Assembly (NCBI RefSeq): GCF_020080835.1
Contig: NC_058162.1
Location: 27,676,758-27,740,757 of the forward strand
Direction: 5' to 3'
Length of the DNA: 64,000 nt
Origin: Cotesia glomerata
Taxonomy: Eukaryota; Arthropoda; Insecta; Hymenoptera; Braconidae
The notes beneath the pieces were generated by a model that worked only from the letters and a program-made list of their open reading frames with translations, had not been told where the DNA came from and made no database searches. Shown here piece by piece: positions 24,851 to 35,436 of the stretch; the first letter of the stretch is position 1; every line of letters starts with the position of its first letter. The position numbers and the translations under genes are program-made.

Positions 24851-25230
24851 CTAGAGGGATATTGCTGCTGGGATGATTGATTGATAGAAATATCCGGCGC
24901 ATTATTGTCCTTCAATAAACCTTCTGAATAATTAACTACGTGTTTTGATTCAAAATCATCAGTCTTGTCGTCTGGCTCGTCTCGATTCGTTTCCGTGTTC
25001 GTCGTAATTGTCATTGTTAATGGCAAGAACTCCCGATCCGTCTCGTTCCCGTCCTCCTGGGAAGGTATTGAGTTTCTGTTGCAATGGTCTTCCTCCTCCT
25101 CGTTTTCATCCTCGTTATCGTTGTTGTCGTTGTCTTGATGATTTGAAGATTCGGTTACCAGGGGAAGGTTATCTGCACTGCGTACTTTGCGACATAGTCG
25201 CGAAGTTGAACCATGGCGACGTAGAAATTC
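24851..25230 (-). CDS. FN3-transmembrane gene, acidic cytoplasmic exon
   Basis: A 380-bp minus-strand exon: 126 codons plus two bases, opening in phase 0 after TTTACTTTAAG and closing at TCTAG|GTAATT. The translation starts E-F-L-R-R-H-G-S-T-S-R-L-C-R-K. It continues into a run rich in Asn, Asp and Glu (D-N-D-N-N-D-N-E-D-E-N-E-E-E-E-D near residues 32-47), then a Thr/Asp/Glu-rich tail ending Q-Q-Q-Y-P-S. It carries no cysteine framework and no hydrophobic segment, so it would be a disordered, strongly acidic cytoplasmic tail. Its phase fits the upstream exon at 38837-38986 (ends on a complete codon). The acceptor has a poor pyrimidine tract, so the start could differ slightly. The opposite-strand frame at 25008-25235 is its shadow. 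Confidence 0.72.
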
Positions 25231-25401
25231 CTTAAAGTAAACGTAGTTGACTTTTAATTTATTTTTTATCAAAATTTTTCATAAAATAATAATAATAATA
25301 AGTTCAAAAAATCTCAGCATTATTATTCATATTATTAAGATAATAAGCAAAATTTTGTGGCCAGTGTATTTATATGATAAAATGGGTTTTTATGGTTTTA
25401 T

Positions 25402-26703
25402 ATTATTCTCATCAATAGTCAATTTATGATGATTAGTATTTAGGCTGCATTTGAAAATGCTCTATCTCTAGATACAAAATTAAGAAATGACCTTGTATCT
25501 CGTGAACTATTGACGTTTTTAAAGAAATAAACTCATCCTGATGTTACACTCATCAAGACCTTGCATTTGAGTACCCACATCAATTTTTCATATATTTTAT
25601 ATATTTCACAAATACCATATATATATAAAATATATAAAAAATGCCATGTGGGTACTAAAATGAAAGGTCTCGATGAGTGTAACATCGAAATGAGTTTATA
25701 TCTTAAAAAATGTTAATAATTAAGAAATGACATTGTATCTTGTGAACTATTGACATTTTTAAAGATATAAGCTCATCTCGACATTACACTCATCGATACC
25801 TTTCATTTGAGTACCCACATCAATTTTTCATATATTTTATAAATTTATATATTTCACAAATACCATATATATAAAATATGTAAAAAAATGCCATGTGGGT
25901 ACTTAAATGAAAAGTCTCGATGAGTGTAACATCGAAATGAGTTTATATCTTAAAAAATGACAATAATTAAGAAATGACATTTTATCTTGTGAACTATTGA
26001 CATTTTTAAAGATATAAGCCTATCTTGACATTACACTCATCGAGACCTTTCATTTGAGTACCCACATCAATTTTTCATATATTTATATATATTATATTAT
26101 ATATATGTATATATGAAAAATATATCAAAAATGCATGTGGGTACTCAAATGATAGGTCTCGATGAGTGTAATGTCGAGATGAGCTTATATCTTAAAAAAT
26201 GTCATAAGTTGACAAGATACAATGTAATTTCATAATTATTAACATTTTTTACAATATAAACTCATTTCAATGTTCTACTCATCAAGAGCTTTCATTTGAG
26301 TACCCACATCAATTTTTCATATTTTTTATATATTTATATATTTCACAAATACCATATATATAAAATATATAAAAAATGCTATGTGGGTACTTAAATGAAA
26401 GGTTTTGATGAGTGTAACATCGAAATGAGTTTATATCTTAAAAAATGTTAATAATTAAGAAATGACATTGTATCTTGTCAACTATTGACATTTTTAAAGA
26501 TATAAGCTCATCTCGACATTACACTCATCGAGACCTTTCATTTGAGTACCCACATCAATTTTTTATATATTTTATAAATTTATATATTTCACAAATACCA
26601 TATATATAAAATATATAAAAAATGCCATGTGGGTACTAAAATGAAAGGTTTCGATGAGTGTAACATCGAAATGACTTTATATCTTAAAAAATGTTAATAA
26701 TTA
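25402..26703. repeat. palindromic tandem array 1, units 1-5
   Basis: Five ~240-247-bp units marked by GAGTACCCACATC at 25569, 25809, 26056, 26298 and 26544. Each unit is itself a fold-back. The arm holding CATTTGAGTACCCACAT is answered by ATGTGGGTACTCAAATG around a (TA)-rich centre, and the outer arms ATATAAGCTCATCTCGA and TCGAGATGAGCTTATAT also pair. A left flank (25402-25484) matches the left flank of array 2 near 39363. Array 1 is split by a LINE at 26704 and by a MITE at 28610. Confidence 0.88.
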
Positions 26704-27989
26704 ACTCCAAAGTACTGGAGATGTATATCTATGAAACAGTCTTCAGTGAGTTTCAGCCCATTGTCTCTCCACTTCAGCATGGCTTTATGCCCAAACGCTC
26801 AACAGTAACTAATTTAGTATATTTCACTCAGCTTGCTAATGAAACTCTTACTGCTGGGGAACAACTTGACGTATTTTGTGCAGATTTTGCTAAAGCATTT
26901 GATAAGGTTGACATCAGAATATTGCTTAATAGACTGCGTGAACTAGGATTAACTACTCACTTCATGTGCTTATTAACTTCATACCTAGTCAGCAGGGAAA
27001 ATATTGTATATTATATGGGATATAGGTCTAAACCCTATATTTCTACTTCGGGAGTTCCTCAAGGATCCAACCTTGGTCCTCTCTTATTTCTTGTCTTTAT
27101 CAATAATCTAGCACAGCATACTTCCTGTTTCTTTGATTTATTTGCTGATGACTCTAAGCTGTATATGAGAATACATAATTTAAATGATTGCATATTTTTA
27201 CAACGTAACATTGAATATATGGCGCAATGGTGTAAGGACAATGGGCTGCAACTCAATGCTGACAAATGTTGCGTATTAACACTCACTCGGAGGAAAAATA
27301 TTATCAACTTTGACTACAACATATCTGGAAAAATTTTAGGTAAGAGTACTACAGTCAAAATACTTGGGGTAACATTTGACAGTAAACTTACTTTTGCAAC
27401 GCACATTAATAATATTATGTCTGAAGCCTGGAAAACGCTAGGGTTCATTACTCGAGTTTCAAAAAACTTTAATAATCTTAATGCCATTAAATTGTTATAT
27501 AATACATTTGTTAGACCAAAACTTGAGTATGCTTCGCTAGTATGGTCTCCTACTCAATCAGGACAGTCCACTAAGATTGAAAGAGTTCAAAGAAGGTTTT
27601 TAAAATTTTTAATTTGGAAAAAAACTGGACTTTATCCGGCTCGGGGAATTGCAGATCTCACGCTATGCAAAGAATGCGAATATCTTACTCTCGATGAAAG
27701 ACGCATCTGTGCGGAATTCTCCTTTGCAACTAAATTATTTAACAACTTGGTGGATTGTCCTCAATTGCTAACACTGTTTAAATTTAAGATACCAGTCTTA
27801 GGTATGAGAAATCAAACTCCAATGTACATACCTATTGCTAAATCTAACTTATCACAGGCAGCGCCAATATATCGCATCTCTAATACAGTGAATCGCTTTT
27901 ATCAATGGGAACCTGCACTTGATATGTTGAATTGTCCTAATGGCTATGTAACTGCGTTACTTGGCAAACTAGCAACTAAGTGGCGTTAA
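26691..27989 (+). CDS. reverse transcriptase fragment of a Jockey-type LINE
   Basis: 432 codons, of which about the first five come from host DNA. The real element sequence starts around S-K-V-L-E-M, a motif near the beginning of LINE reverse transcriptases. Visible catalytic blocks are F-A-D-F-A-K-A-F-D (block A, catalytic Asp) near residues 64-73, S-G-V-P-Q-G-S-N-L-G-P (block B) near 120-130, and F-A-D-D (block C catalytic pair) near 151-154. A thumb-like region with K-I-L-G-V-T-F-D and the typical R-V-Q-R-R-F-L-K tail follow. The protein would copy element RNA at a nicked target, but the endonuclease and first third of the RT are missing, so it cannot act on its own. The apparent ATG is accidental. 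Superfamily placement (Jockey, perhaps CR1) is from motif style and the A-tail. Confidence 0.9.
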   Translation: MLIINSKVLEMYIYETVFSEFQPIVSPLQHGFMPKRSTVTNLVYFTQLANETLTAGEQLDVFCADFAKAFDKVDIRILLNRLRELGLTTHFMCLLTSYLVSRENIVYYMGYRSKPYISTSGVPQGSNLGPLLFLVFINNLAQHTSCFFDLFADDSKLYMRIHNLNDCIFLQRNIEYMAQWCKDNGLQLNADKCCVLTLTRRKNIINFDYNISGKILGKSTTVKILGVTFDSKLTFATHINNIMSEAWKTLGFITRVSKNFNNLNAIKLLYNTFVRPKLEYASLVWSPTQSGQSTKIERVQRRFLKFLIWKKTGLYPARGIADLTLCKECEYLTLDERRICAEFSFATKLFNNLVDCPQLLTLFKFKIPVLGMRNQTPMYIPIAKSNLSQAAPIYRISNTVNRFYQWEPALDMLNCPNGYVTALLGKLATKWR

Positions 27990-28264
27990 AGATGTGAAAT
28001 TATGAATTAATAGTTAATAAGTAAGTTTTAATAGGTAATAATTAATAAGTAATAAGCAATAATTACTTATTATTAAATAATGAGCAATTTTTATGAGTGG
28101 AAATGAATGAAATCACTATGCTAGCTATAAGTCATCTTGTTATACATCAAAAATTTATTTTTCTTATGTACTAACAATTGTATTATTAACCCTGTTAATG
28201 GCCTAGGCTGTTGGGTTTGTTTATTGAAATAAAAAAAAAAAAAAAAAAAAAAAAAAAATAATTA
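26694..28264 (+). mobile_element. 5'-truncated Jockey-type non-LTR retrotransposon
   Basis: The inserted element is 26704-28256, with an 8-bp target duplication AATAATTA at 26696-26703 and 28257-28264. It begins inside the reverse transcriptase, runs through a ~240-bp 3' UTR (27990-28229) and ends in an A-tail of about 27 bases. It landed in palindromic array 1: the uninterrupted array reads AATAATTAAGAAATGAC. Truncation removes the endonuclease and the 5' half, so it was dead on arrival. The frame is intact, which points to a fairly recent insertion. Confidence 0.9.
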
Positions 28265-28609
28265 GGAAATGACATTGTATCTTGTCAACTATTGACATTT
28301 TTAAAGATATAAGCTCATCTCGACATTACACTCATCGATATCTTTCATTTGAGTACCCACATCAATTTTTCATATATTTTACATATTCATATATATTCCA
28401 CAAATATCATATATATAAAATATATAAAAAATGCAATGTGGGTACTCAAATGAAAGGTCTCGATGAGTGTAACATCGAAATGAGTTTATATCTTAAAAAA
28501 TGTCAATAATTAAGAAATGACCTTGTATCTTGTGAACTATTCACATTTTTAAAGATATAAGATCATCCTGGCATTACACTCGTCAAGACCTTTCATTTGA
28601 GTACTCACA
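28257..28609. repeat. palindromic tandem array 1, units 6 and start of 7
   Basis: Array resumes after the LINE. GAGTACCCAC lies at 28351 and GAGTACTCAC at 28600. The seventh unit is cut after CTCACA by the CACTGATAGAAG element at 28610. Confidence 0.87.
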
Positions 28610-29762
28610 CACTGATAGAAGAATTTATTAACTATTAATAATTCAATTTATTTGAAGACAATTATTTAATTTATTAAATTTTAATAAATATTTTTCAACA
28701 TTTAATAAATATTTATTTGGGAGGAACGTAGATTTATTAACAATTAATAAGTATTTATTAATAGTTAACAAATATTTATTAACAGTTTCGCTTGCAATTT
28801 CATATGATATGAAGATTGCTTGTAAACAAAAATCATCTTTATAAATTATTTGCATTAATTATATTACATTATAATAATGTTTATTGTAAAATACCAAATT
28901 CTATCACAACTCATAATTATCTTTTATATTTTTAAATATTAAAAACGTTAATTTATTTAGGTGAATTTAATTATTATCATGTATTCCAGCTATAGGATCA
29001 TAAAAAGTGTCAAAAGAAAATTGATAATTTTGTTTTTGATTTTAAATAAATATTTATTAACAGTTAATAAACTGTACTTAACCCTTCAAGCACTCTCGCT
29101 ATGAGATTTTCTCTCACGCTCATCAATAACTCAAATTTTCTTTCAAATTTTAGCTGGAATGACTATGTGATTTCTTTTCTATCTGTCAAAAAATTAATAT
29201 TATTTCAGATTGCAATATTATTATCTTAATTGTTCTATACTATAAAAAAATAAAATAAATTTTATTAACTCTGTGAGATATTTTCTCATCGCAATAGTAA
29301 AGTAGGGGGGTCAGAATTTAAAAAATCGGGTCTGATCGGTACAGTTCGGAGGTTCCCGTAAGAGTGCATTTGTGTTTGGATGTATTATTATTATTATTAA
29401 ATATTATTTTTAAATAAGTCAATTTTTTTTTTGTTTTAAGAAATTTATTTTTTTTAAGATTTTTTAAATTAAAGGGACTATAAGCATGCGTGCGCTTCCA
29501 CATAAGGCGTGAGAGTTTTTCTCATCGCGCAAGTAACGATAGTAAATCGTTTTACGAGAGTGCTGAAGGGTTAATAATTACTTATTAACTATTAATAAAT
29601 ATTTGTTAACTGTTAATAAATATTTATTTACATTTAATAAATCGTATTTAATAAATAATTTATTAACTGTTAATAAATATTTATTAAATCTTATGATGTT
29701 AAAAAATCATTTATTAACAGTTAATAAAACTTATTAAATATAAACAAATCCTTCTATCAGTG
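28610..29762. mobile_element. CACTGATAGAAG-family TIR element, copy 1
   Basis: Ends are CACTGATAGAAGAATTTATT and AAATCCTTCTATCAGTG, flanked by a CA duplication (28608-28609 and 29763-29764). It interrupts a palindromic unit whose sequence resumes directly with CATCAATTTTTCAT. The interior is built from variants of TTTATTAACAGTTAATAAA, repeated in both orientations at both ends of the element. A second MITE (29082-29570) is inserted inside it. No protein gene; a frame of 70 codons at 28643-28855 is just the repeated word. Confidence 0.87.
29078..29574. mobile_element. piggyBac-like MITE with TTAA duplication
   Basis: Inner element 29082-29570 (489 bp), flanked by TTAA at 29078-29081 and 29571-29574. 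Termini are CCCTTCAAGCACTCTCG and CGAGAGTGCTGAAGGG (one indel). Subterminal copies of TGAGAGTTTTTCTCATCGC-like sequence lie at both ends. TTAA target duplications with CCC-starting TIRs are the hallmark of piggyBac-type elements. No transposase frame is present. Confidence 0.85.
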
Positions 29763-29934
29763 CATCAATTTTTCATATATTTATATATATTACATATATT
29801 TATATATAAAAAATATATTAAAATGCATGTGGGTACTCAAATGAAAGCTCTTGATGAATGTAACATCGGGATGGGCTTATATATTTAAAAAGGTCAATAG
29901 TTAAGAAAGTACAGTGCAATTTGACAAAAATAAT
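29763..29934. repeat. palindromic tandem array 1, remainder of unit 7 and right flank
   Basis: Second half of the unit broken by the element at 28610, including ATGTGGGTACTCAAATG. The right flank AAGAAAGTACAGTGCAATTT matches the right flank of array 2 near 41212. Confidence 0.83.
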
Positions 29935-29936
29935 TA

Positions 29937-30207
29937 CACTGATAGAAGGATTTGTTTATAGTTAAAAAGATTTGTTAATATTTAACAAATCATTTATTAG
30001 AAGCCATTTGTTAGGCTTTAACAAATATTTCTTAGTATTTAAAAAGATTTATTAATATTTTATAAATGAATATCAGATTTATTAAATACAAACAAATCAT
30101 TTTAAATACTAAGAAATATTTATTTAATATTAAAAAATGGTCTCTAATAAATGATTTGTTACATATTAAAAAATATTATTTAATACAAATAAATCCTTCT
30201 ATCAGTG
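29937..30207. mobile_element. CACTGATAGAAG-family TIR element, copy 2
   Basis: 271 bp. Ends are CACTGATAGAAGGATTTG and AAATCCTTCTATCAGTG; a TA duplication lies at 29935-29936 and 30208-30209. The interior word is TTTGTTAATATTTAACAAA and close variants, again in both orientations. Confidence 0.88.
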
Positions 30208-30208
30208 T

Positions 30209-31078
30209 AGGAAAACGGTTGACCCTAAAGGCCATCCCTGCAACTTCCCGCTAATTCCGTTAATACCTGGCCGCTTTTTTGAGCTCTTCGAGCTCAAAAG
30301 TACAATCTATGTATTGTTTTAAGCTCTCCGAGCTCAAAAAGATACCTTTTCTATGCTTTTTAGCTCTTTGAGCTCAAAAGTCTGATAGAAGTTTCATAGA
30401 ACACTATTTTTTGAATGTTCATACCGCAATAACTTTTGAATGAATGAACCGATTTTTACGCGGTTGGCGGCATTCTACGTTGGTTTTTAAGCTTTATAAA
30501 TAATTTCTAAGTTTCAATTGGTCAAACTAGAAATTTCGGAATAACTCTGAAAAAACACTTTTTTTGGTTTTCTTTCGTTCACGATATCTCTCGAACGAAT
30601 CAACCGATTTTGACCGGATTGGCGGCGATCGACGTGGTTTTTCAAGGTTGAGAGCTGATTAGTTTTTGGAATCGATCGGTTGAGCCGTTTAAAAGTTATC
30701 CCAAAAAAACCACTTCAGAAAAAATTTTTTTTCCTACTTTTTTTTAGATTTCTCCAAATTTCTCAAAATCTATCGGTCTGAATCGGTTCAAATTAACAGG
30801 AAATCTAAGTTTGGCGAAGCCCTTTCGAATGGCACCAACCGCGATGAAATCGGTTCAACTGTTCAAAAGTTATAAGAGGTTTACATACTTACACACACAC
30901 ACACACATACACACACACATACATACAGACATAGTGACACCCTCGCGGGAATAGTCAGGAAAGCTTCCTAGGACCTCAAAACGTCGAGATCTGATGAAAA
31001 CTCGATTTTCGAAAAACGGGGTAAAACCAATAACTTCCCGATTTTTGAAAATTTTCAATTTTCTTAGCGGGAAGTTAA
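30209..31078 (+). mobile_element. GGGAAGTT-ended repeat element, copy 1
   Basis: About 870 bp from AGGAAAACGGTTGACCC to TTAGCGGGAAGTT. It contains GAGCTC-rich short palindromes (30280-30385), runs such as CGATTTTGACCGGATTGGCGG, a (CA)n microsatellite (30892-30922) and a CCCTCGCGGGAATAGTCAGG block. It is nearly identical in reverse orientation to 46199-47060. The flank AATAATTA at both sides suggests an 8-bp target duplication, with copy 2 of the CACTGATAGAAG family sitting at its left edge. No protein frame of note. Confidence 0.8.
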
Positions 31079-32322
31079 TAATTATTTCATAAAGCAAAAT
31101 TTTATTTATTTATAGTTTACAAGTCACGGCAGTCACATAGTGACTGCAAGGTTGCTAGTTATAATAATTTTCAAAAAATCGATAAATAATAATAATAATA
31201 ATAATTTTTATAATTAACTTTGAAAAGTTATTTTTTAATAAATTTCAGAGTTTCTGCGTGAGCAAATATGTAGAGGAAATAACAGAGCTCTTGTATATTC
31301 TGAATATTGATCTTCGTTCGTATATAATATGTATTACGTTTTGCTATAATTAACATGAACCTTGTCATTAGTTTTTATAGACTTTATCGTAATAAGTAAT
31401 TTATATAATTGCTGTTGGATATGAATATACATAAATATATCAAATATATATATTCAAATAAACTGTAATTTTTGTTTCGTATTACTCTATGCATGCATAT
31501 ATTTATATATATGCAATTTCAAAGTAATTAAATTTATATATATTACATATCGATTTTTTTTTAACATGCAATATTTAATTAACTTTCTTTTGCCTACATC
31601 AACTTTAGACTCTAAATATAAATATACGTATTAAGATTTGAATTTTAATGACAACTTTTGTCCTTTCTTCAAATTACGTATAAGAAAATGAAAATAAAAG
31701 GAAAATTTTCCGCTGTTTTAAAATTAAATTATAAACTTTTCTTCTTTAAATTTTCTGTAAAGAAATAGATCTAATTATCAAGATACGAAAATTTAATTTG
31801 TTGCAGAAGACAAAGTTTGAATAAGACAAACTACACTGTAAAAATAAGGAACTAAAATAAATTCTTAAAAGTATTAGAGTGACAAAATAAAATACTCTTA
31901 AAATAAAAAATTAAATTTTTTACAGTGCAAAATTTTTGTCACTAATAGTTAAATTAATAAAAATAAATATTAAATAAAAAATGGCGGTTTAAATATATTA
32001 GGGAGAATTTGTAACAAACATGTGTCAAAAATTCAGAGGCTTTAAGATTTTATTTATGCGCACTAGGAACGAGCTTTTTTACGGATTTTATCGTACTAGC
32101 ATGTAAACAGTCCGTTTATTAGCTTGAGAATATTCTGCGAAGAATTTTAATAAAACATATATTCAGAATTTGTAAAGGCTCAAATAGAGAATTTACAAAA
32201 AGCTACTATTGTTTTCACACTATTAAAAATTTCTGTTCTGAAATTTTTAAATAATTAAAAAATTTTTAAGTAGTAAAAAAACTATAGATAAATTTTACTG
32301 TTTAATTTTTTTTATTTATTTT
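31079..32322. other. AT-rich intron, one tiny MITE-like inverted repeat
   Basis: Right flank of the array 1 locus up to about 31130, then unremarkable AT-rich DNA. A 94-bp segment at 31834-31927 begins CACTGTAAAAA and ends TTTTTTACAGTG, so it may be a very small TIR element. No exon seen. Confidence 0.5.
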
Positions 32323-32739
32323 TTATCCACAGATTCGGTAGAATCTGGCGCCAAGTTCCGTTCAAATCTGCTGTAAACGGAGCGCCAGACTACCGACTGT
32401 GTTTACTGTAAGCAGAACGGTATTTTGAGGTTGCAAAATTTTAATTAATTCTACGGTACTTTTTTTTCCTAAATTGTATATTATAACAGTAATTCATACT
32501 TTATTTGACTGTTATTAATTAATTATATTCACTTATAACAATTAATCTACTTGAAATTATTAAATTTAATCAGCACAAACTATAGCAACGCAAAAATTTC
32601 GATCCTGACTTTTTTTTCGACGGGCAAAGTGATCTGCCACAGACTAAATAATTCGAGAATGCATAGTAATCCTTCATTAGATGGATAACTACAGTTAAAA
32701 ATAGATATTTCACAGCTTGCATCTACACCCGCCAGGGTG
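32323..32739 (-). repeat. dispersed repeat, right copy of the inverted pair
   Basis: Reverse-complement partner of 22673-23090, with the same GGATCGAAATTTTTG, CCGTTCTGCTTACAG and CTGGCGC...GCGCCAG landmarks. Past its right end the sequence is unique, which places the family boundary near 32739. Confidence 0.85.
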
Positions 32740-32866
32740 CGCTGGAATTATTTTTACATAAACTGTAGTTTCAAGGGGATAGTTTGCTATAAAAAATGCA
32801 ACCAACGCGAGATTTAATTAAGTTGGTACCAATTGTAAATTTTTATTATAATTACAAAAAATACTA

Positions 32867-33337
32867 AAATCCGAACAAAAACAGTTTCACTGTAAAAAAA
32901 TCGCGCCAAGTCCACGTTCATAAGACTATTAAGAAAAAAAATTTGTTTTTCTTTACAAAATATATAAAATAAAAATTAAAAATCAAGTAACCGATATGAT
33001 TGTTTATGATTTTCGGAAATTAAAAAAATTTTGTTATAAATTTAAAGTAAGAAAAAATTTTGGAACGTACTTGGTGTGCGTCATTGTGTATTTCAATTTT
33101 TTTTAATTTTGCAACCGCGCACCCTAAATACGTTCCAAACTTTTTTTTTAATTTTTAAATTTGTAACAAAATTTTTAATTTCCGAAAATCATAAACAATC
33201 ATATCGGTTACTTGGATTTTTTAATTTTTAATTTTATATATTCTTGTAAAGAAAAACAAATTTTTTTTTTCTTAATAGTCTTATGAACGTGGACTTGGCG
33301 CGATTTTTTTACAGTGAAACTGTTTTTGTTCGGATTT
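32867..33337. mobile_element. 471-bp fold-back element with ~225-bp arms
   Basis: Almost the whole element is one inverted repeat. The left arm starts AAATCCGAACAAAAACAG and the right arm ends CTGTTTTTGTTCGGATTT. Both arms carry TCGCGCCAAGTCCACGTTC, GTAACCGATATGATTG and GTTTATGATTTTCGGAAATT at matching positions. The short centre lies near 33085-33115. No coding frame. Confidence 0.9.
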
Positions 33338-33988
33338 ATTATTACCAGGATACAAAATTAGTATATACATACAAAATATGCACCTATAGAGGTGTTATAA
33401 AAAACACCTGTACATAGACCTGGAGAAACAAAAACTTATCAATAAAAAGACTTAATATTAATACATAAAGTATCATTTTAAAATGAAAAAAGAAAAACAA
33501 GAGAGCATATTATGATAACAAAGATGTAATAATGAAATTAGATATCAATTGATGCTATCCACTGAAATACTTTTTTTTTATTAAGCTTATTTTTTATATT
33601 TAACGACTTTAAAGTCTGAGGTAGTTTATTAAAATACTTAATTGCTATATATTTAGAATTTTTGCGCGAATTCTAACAAAATAATTTTTTTTTAATTTCT
33701 TCTTTTCAAATTAATCTTTATTTTAAGATTAAAGTTCTAGTAATAGCTTGAATAAGTTTTACAGTTCATTGGATCGCCTTACAAACTCCTGAAACTAAAC
33801 CGGGCTAGCAAATCTCTGAGAAATGTACCGTACACTGAAGTATTCAATTTGTCCTAATATAAGTTTCTAAGTTGGGGTTGGTTAATACTCTGCAAGGACA
33901 TTCTCCTAATTTAAATTACTTTTCTTCATTAAAACTATGTTATTTACTTAGAATCTTGAATTATTACATTTCTTCATTTTATCTTTTT
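33338..33988. other. intron stretch without recognisable features
   Basis: AT-rich, unique-looking; no repeat, exon or RNA-like sequence seen. Confidence 0.4.
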
Positions 33989-34118
33989 TTAACTTCCCAC
34001 TAAGAAAATAAAAAATTTTTCTGTTTTTTAAACCGTTTTTTGAAAATTGAGTTTTCGTCAAATTTCGACGTTTTGAGATCCTAGAAAGCTTCCCTGACTA
34101 TTTCTGCGATGGTGTCAC

Positions 34119-34194
<76 letters not shown>

Positions 34195-34570
34195 TGTAAA
34201 TCTTCACGGAAAAAAGAAAACTCGAAAAATTACAGAATAAAATGTAAAATCGGTCCCGTTCGTAATAAAAACTAGAAAAATTACAGTTTGAAATAAAATT
34301 TTTCGAAATTCAATTTTTTAATTTAATATTCAGAGCTTTCAATGTAAATATTACATTCTACTATGTAATTCTTATAAAATCTGTAATAATTCAATTTGAA
34401 ACTGTAATTTTTCCAGTTTTCATCACGAAGCGCCACGTTACATTATATGGGTGATTAATTCATTAGTATTTCTTTATCACATAATAAACACAGGTCTATA
34501 AAAATGCTTACCGTAAGATGGACGGTGTGGCTTAATGTATATAGAATAAGCGAAAGGAAATTTAGTATAG

Positions 34571-34643
34571 ACCGGATAGCTCAAATGGTAGAGTAGCCGA
34601 CATGTCTTCGGAAGGTTCTGGGTTCGAATCCCAGTCCGAGCTA
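34571..34643 (+). ncRNA. tRNA-derived sequence (not a functional tRNA)
   Basis: Has a good D-arm/A-box (TAGCTCAAATGGTAGAGT) and a perfect T-arm/B-box (CTGGGTTCGAATCCCAG). The acceptor strands do not pair properly (ACCGGA against TCCGAGC) and position 33 is not T, so it is a tRNA relic or SINE head. It lies inside the element 34205-36713. Confidence 0.65.
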
Positions 34644-34810
34644 TCTAATAATTTTTTCTCGCATATTCTATAAACTCAAATTAAGATCATCCTCTCCACA
34701 TTCCTTTCTCAATCCTTTCCTACCAATATCCCGTTACGTGAATGTGGAACGCTTCACGTAATAATTACCGTAACTCCTATTCTTTCCCGCTTCACAGCAT
34801 TATTTATATT

Positions 34811-35363
34811 TGTAAAAATAATAGTTTAAAAAAACTAAAAACACGCTTTTTATAGAAAACCAAACTAAAAAATAGAAAATAAATTTAAATTAAGAATAGT
34901 GTTAAAAATTTCAATAAATATAAATTAATAATAGTGTAAATAAAAAAAATGTATCCTAATATAAAATTGAGATGAAATGTATGTGGCATCAAACTATTCG
35001 TAACGTGATTGGTCGAATATATCATAAGCATGAAAATATATGCAAATGCTACAGTCAGGCGCGCGCTTGCGCGCGCAAATTCGAATTCTAGTTTTATTTT
35101 AAAAAAAGCGTGAGGTGCATGGTGTCAATAGTTATAAATATTTTATTGACAGATATGAGTAGAGTGATTATCATTTTGATAATATCTTAAAAAGCACCCC
35201 ACGCTTTTTTTAAAATAAAATACATTTTTTTTATTTACACTATTATTAATTTATATTTATTGAAATTTTTAACACTATTCTTAATTTAAATTTATTTTCT
35301 ATTTTTTAGTTTGGTTTTCTATAAAAGCGTGTTTTTAGTTTTTAAACTATTATTTATTTTTAC
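34811..35363. repeat. fold-back with ~142-bp arms, plus inner hairpin
   Basis: Arms 34811-34952 and 35221-35363 are inverse copies with only two small indels (shared TTTGGTTTTCTATAAA, AATTTCAATAAATATAAA). A second inverted pair with AAAAAAAGCGTG(A/G)GGTGC lies inside at 35093-35120 and 35195-35222. A GCGCGCGCTTGCGCGCGC palindrome sits near 35058. Confidence 0.85.
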
Positions 35364-35436
35364 TTTTAATTTGGTTTATTTATAAAAGCGTGATTTTTAG
35401 TTTTTAAACTATTATTTGTTGATTATCAAAAATATT

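Noticed and set aside
25008..25235. 75-codon plus-strand frame
   Set aside because: Antisense shadow of the acidic exon at 24851-25230; low-complexity codons produce an open complement.
25247..25429. 60-codon plus-strand frame rich in Ile
   Set aside because: AT-rich chance frame in intron sequence.
27059..27307. 82-codon minus-strand frame
   Set aside because: Shadow of the LINE reverse transcriptase.
28282..28509. frames at 28282, 40500 and 40819
   Set aside because: They run through the palindromic tandem units and repeat the same peptide; no gene.
28643..28855. 70-codon minus-strand frame of repeated N-K-Y-L-L
   Set aside because: Direct translation of the TTTATTAAC word inside a TIR element.
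30892..30922. telomeric repeats
   Set aside because: Only (CA)n and (TG)n microsatellites inside the GGGAAGTT-ended family; no TTAGG-type array anywhere in the window.
34571..34643. functional tRNA genes at 34571, 41481, 45664, 54117 and 58792
   Set aside because: T- and D-arms are good but acceptor stems do not pair and anticodon arms are irregular; they are relics within repeats.
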